From positions 1 to 14,690 of the forward strand of contig URVD01000019.1 in NCBI GenBank assembly GCA_900551195.1: a DNA stretch of 14,690 nucleotides. Direction: 5' to 3'. The position numbers and the translations under genes were made by a program. Source of the DNA: an uncultured Collinsella sp. (GTDB taxonomy: Bacteria; Actinomycetota; Coriobacteriia; Coriobacteriales; Coriobacteriaceae). Position 1 is the first letter of the stretch, and the number at the start of each line of letters is the position of its first letter. Under the pieces are notes generated by a model. That model was not told where the DNA came from and did not search any database. It saw only the letters and a program-made list of their open reading frames with translations. Positions 14,535-14,690 of the stretch are shown piece by piece.

Positions 14535-14690
14535 TTACTGCAGCGTAAAGTAGGTACCGGTCTCATCGAACCGAGGCTTTGCGCCCTTTTTCTCAAAGAA
14601 CTCGACGATAACGGCATGGGCCTCATCGAGCCTTTCCTTCTCGGCCTCGAGCCAAAGCGACTGCGCCCCGCAGGCATCAGTCAGGTGCAC
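14535..14690 (-). CDS. 3' end of an unidentified gene upstream of hisE (partial)
   Basis: The minus strand is open from the window edge to a TAA at 14537-14535 and encodes 51 C-terminal residues, too short for a listed frame. They include LTDACGAQSLWLEAEKERLD, a charged helix with FFEKKGAKPRF, and the ending YFTLQ. Codon use is like that of hisE. I do not recognise the family; it does not look like HisI or HisF, the usual neighbours of hisE. The 15-bp gap to hisE suggests a shared transcript. Confidence 0.75.
   Translation of the reverse strand: MHLTDACGAQSLWLEAEKERLDEAHAVIVEFFEKKGAKPRFDETGTYFTLQ

Overview
The window looks like chromosomal DNA of a high-GC Gram-positive of the Actinomycetota, most probably a Coriobacteriia member such as Collinsella. 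Three things suggest this: strong GC bias at third codon positions, the actinobacterial gene neighbourhood mazG / eno / DivIC-like / ppx, and GGGGAC/GTCCC-type intergenic repeats of the sort I associate with that group. The species assignment is inference; no rRNA gene is present.

Region 1 (1-3350) is accessory. After the tail of an unidentified reading frame it holds several intergenic repeats: GTCCCC-type palindromes, a 21-bp-stem hairpin element, and a 33-bp tandem array of palindromic sites directly upstream of an AAA/DUF4143 ATPase gene. An IS110-family insertion sequence follows. It has a DEDD/serine transposase, 15-bp inverted repeats at both ends, and about 300 nt of structured non-coding DNA 3' of the transposase, where a bridge RNA could be encoded. 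The IS lies between two related copies of a GTGCCGGC-containing repeat, and a second copy of the long hairpin element sits just beyond its right side.

Region 2 (3351-8763, all minus strand) is housekeeping. In transcription order it reads: stand-alone LarC C-terminal domain, YfcE-like phosphodiesterase, MazG, terminator, enolase, terminator, DivIC/FtsB-like division protein, Ppx/GppA phosphatase. mazG through ppx parallels the order known in mycobacteria but lacks the genes that intervene there.

Region 3 (8764-14174, plus strand) begins with a 384-bp divergent intergenic region holding a long hairpin. Next is a 1191-residue fused ABC exporter with two membrane domains and two ATPase domains, resembling a CydDC fusion. 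Its stop codon abuts the start of a YgbA-like 'nitrous oxide-stimulated promoter' protein, suggesting one unit linked to redox or nitrosative stress. A PHP-domain phosphatase of histidinol-phosphatase type follows.

Region 4 (14202-14690, minus strand) carries hisE, convergent with the PHP gene, and the 3' end of an unidentified upstream gene. The PHP phosphatase and hisE together point to histidine biosynthesis.

The signals most worth following are the IS110 element with its candidate bridge RNA and repeat-embedded target, the palindromic array in front of the DUF4143 ATPase, the isolated LarC C-terminal domain, and the ABC exporter/YgbA pair.
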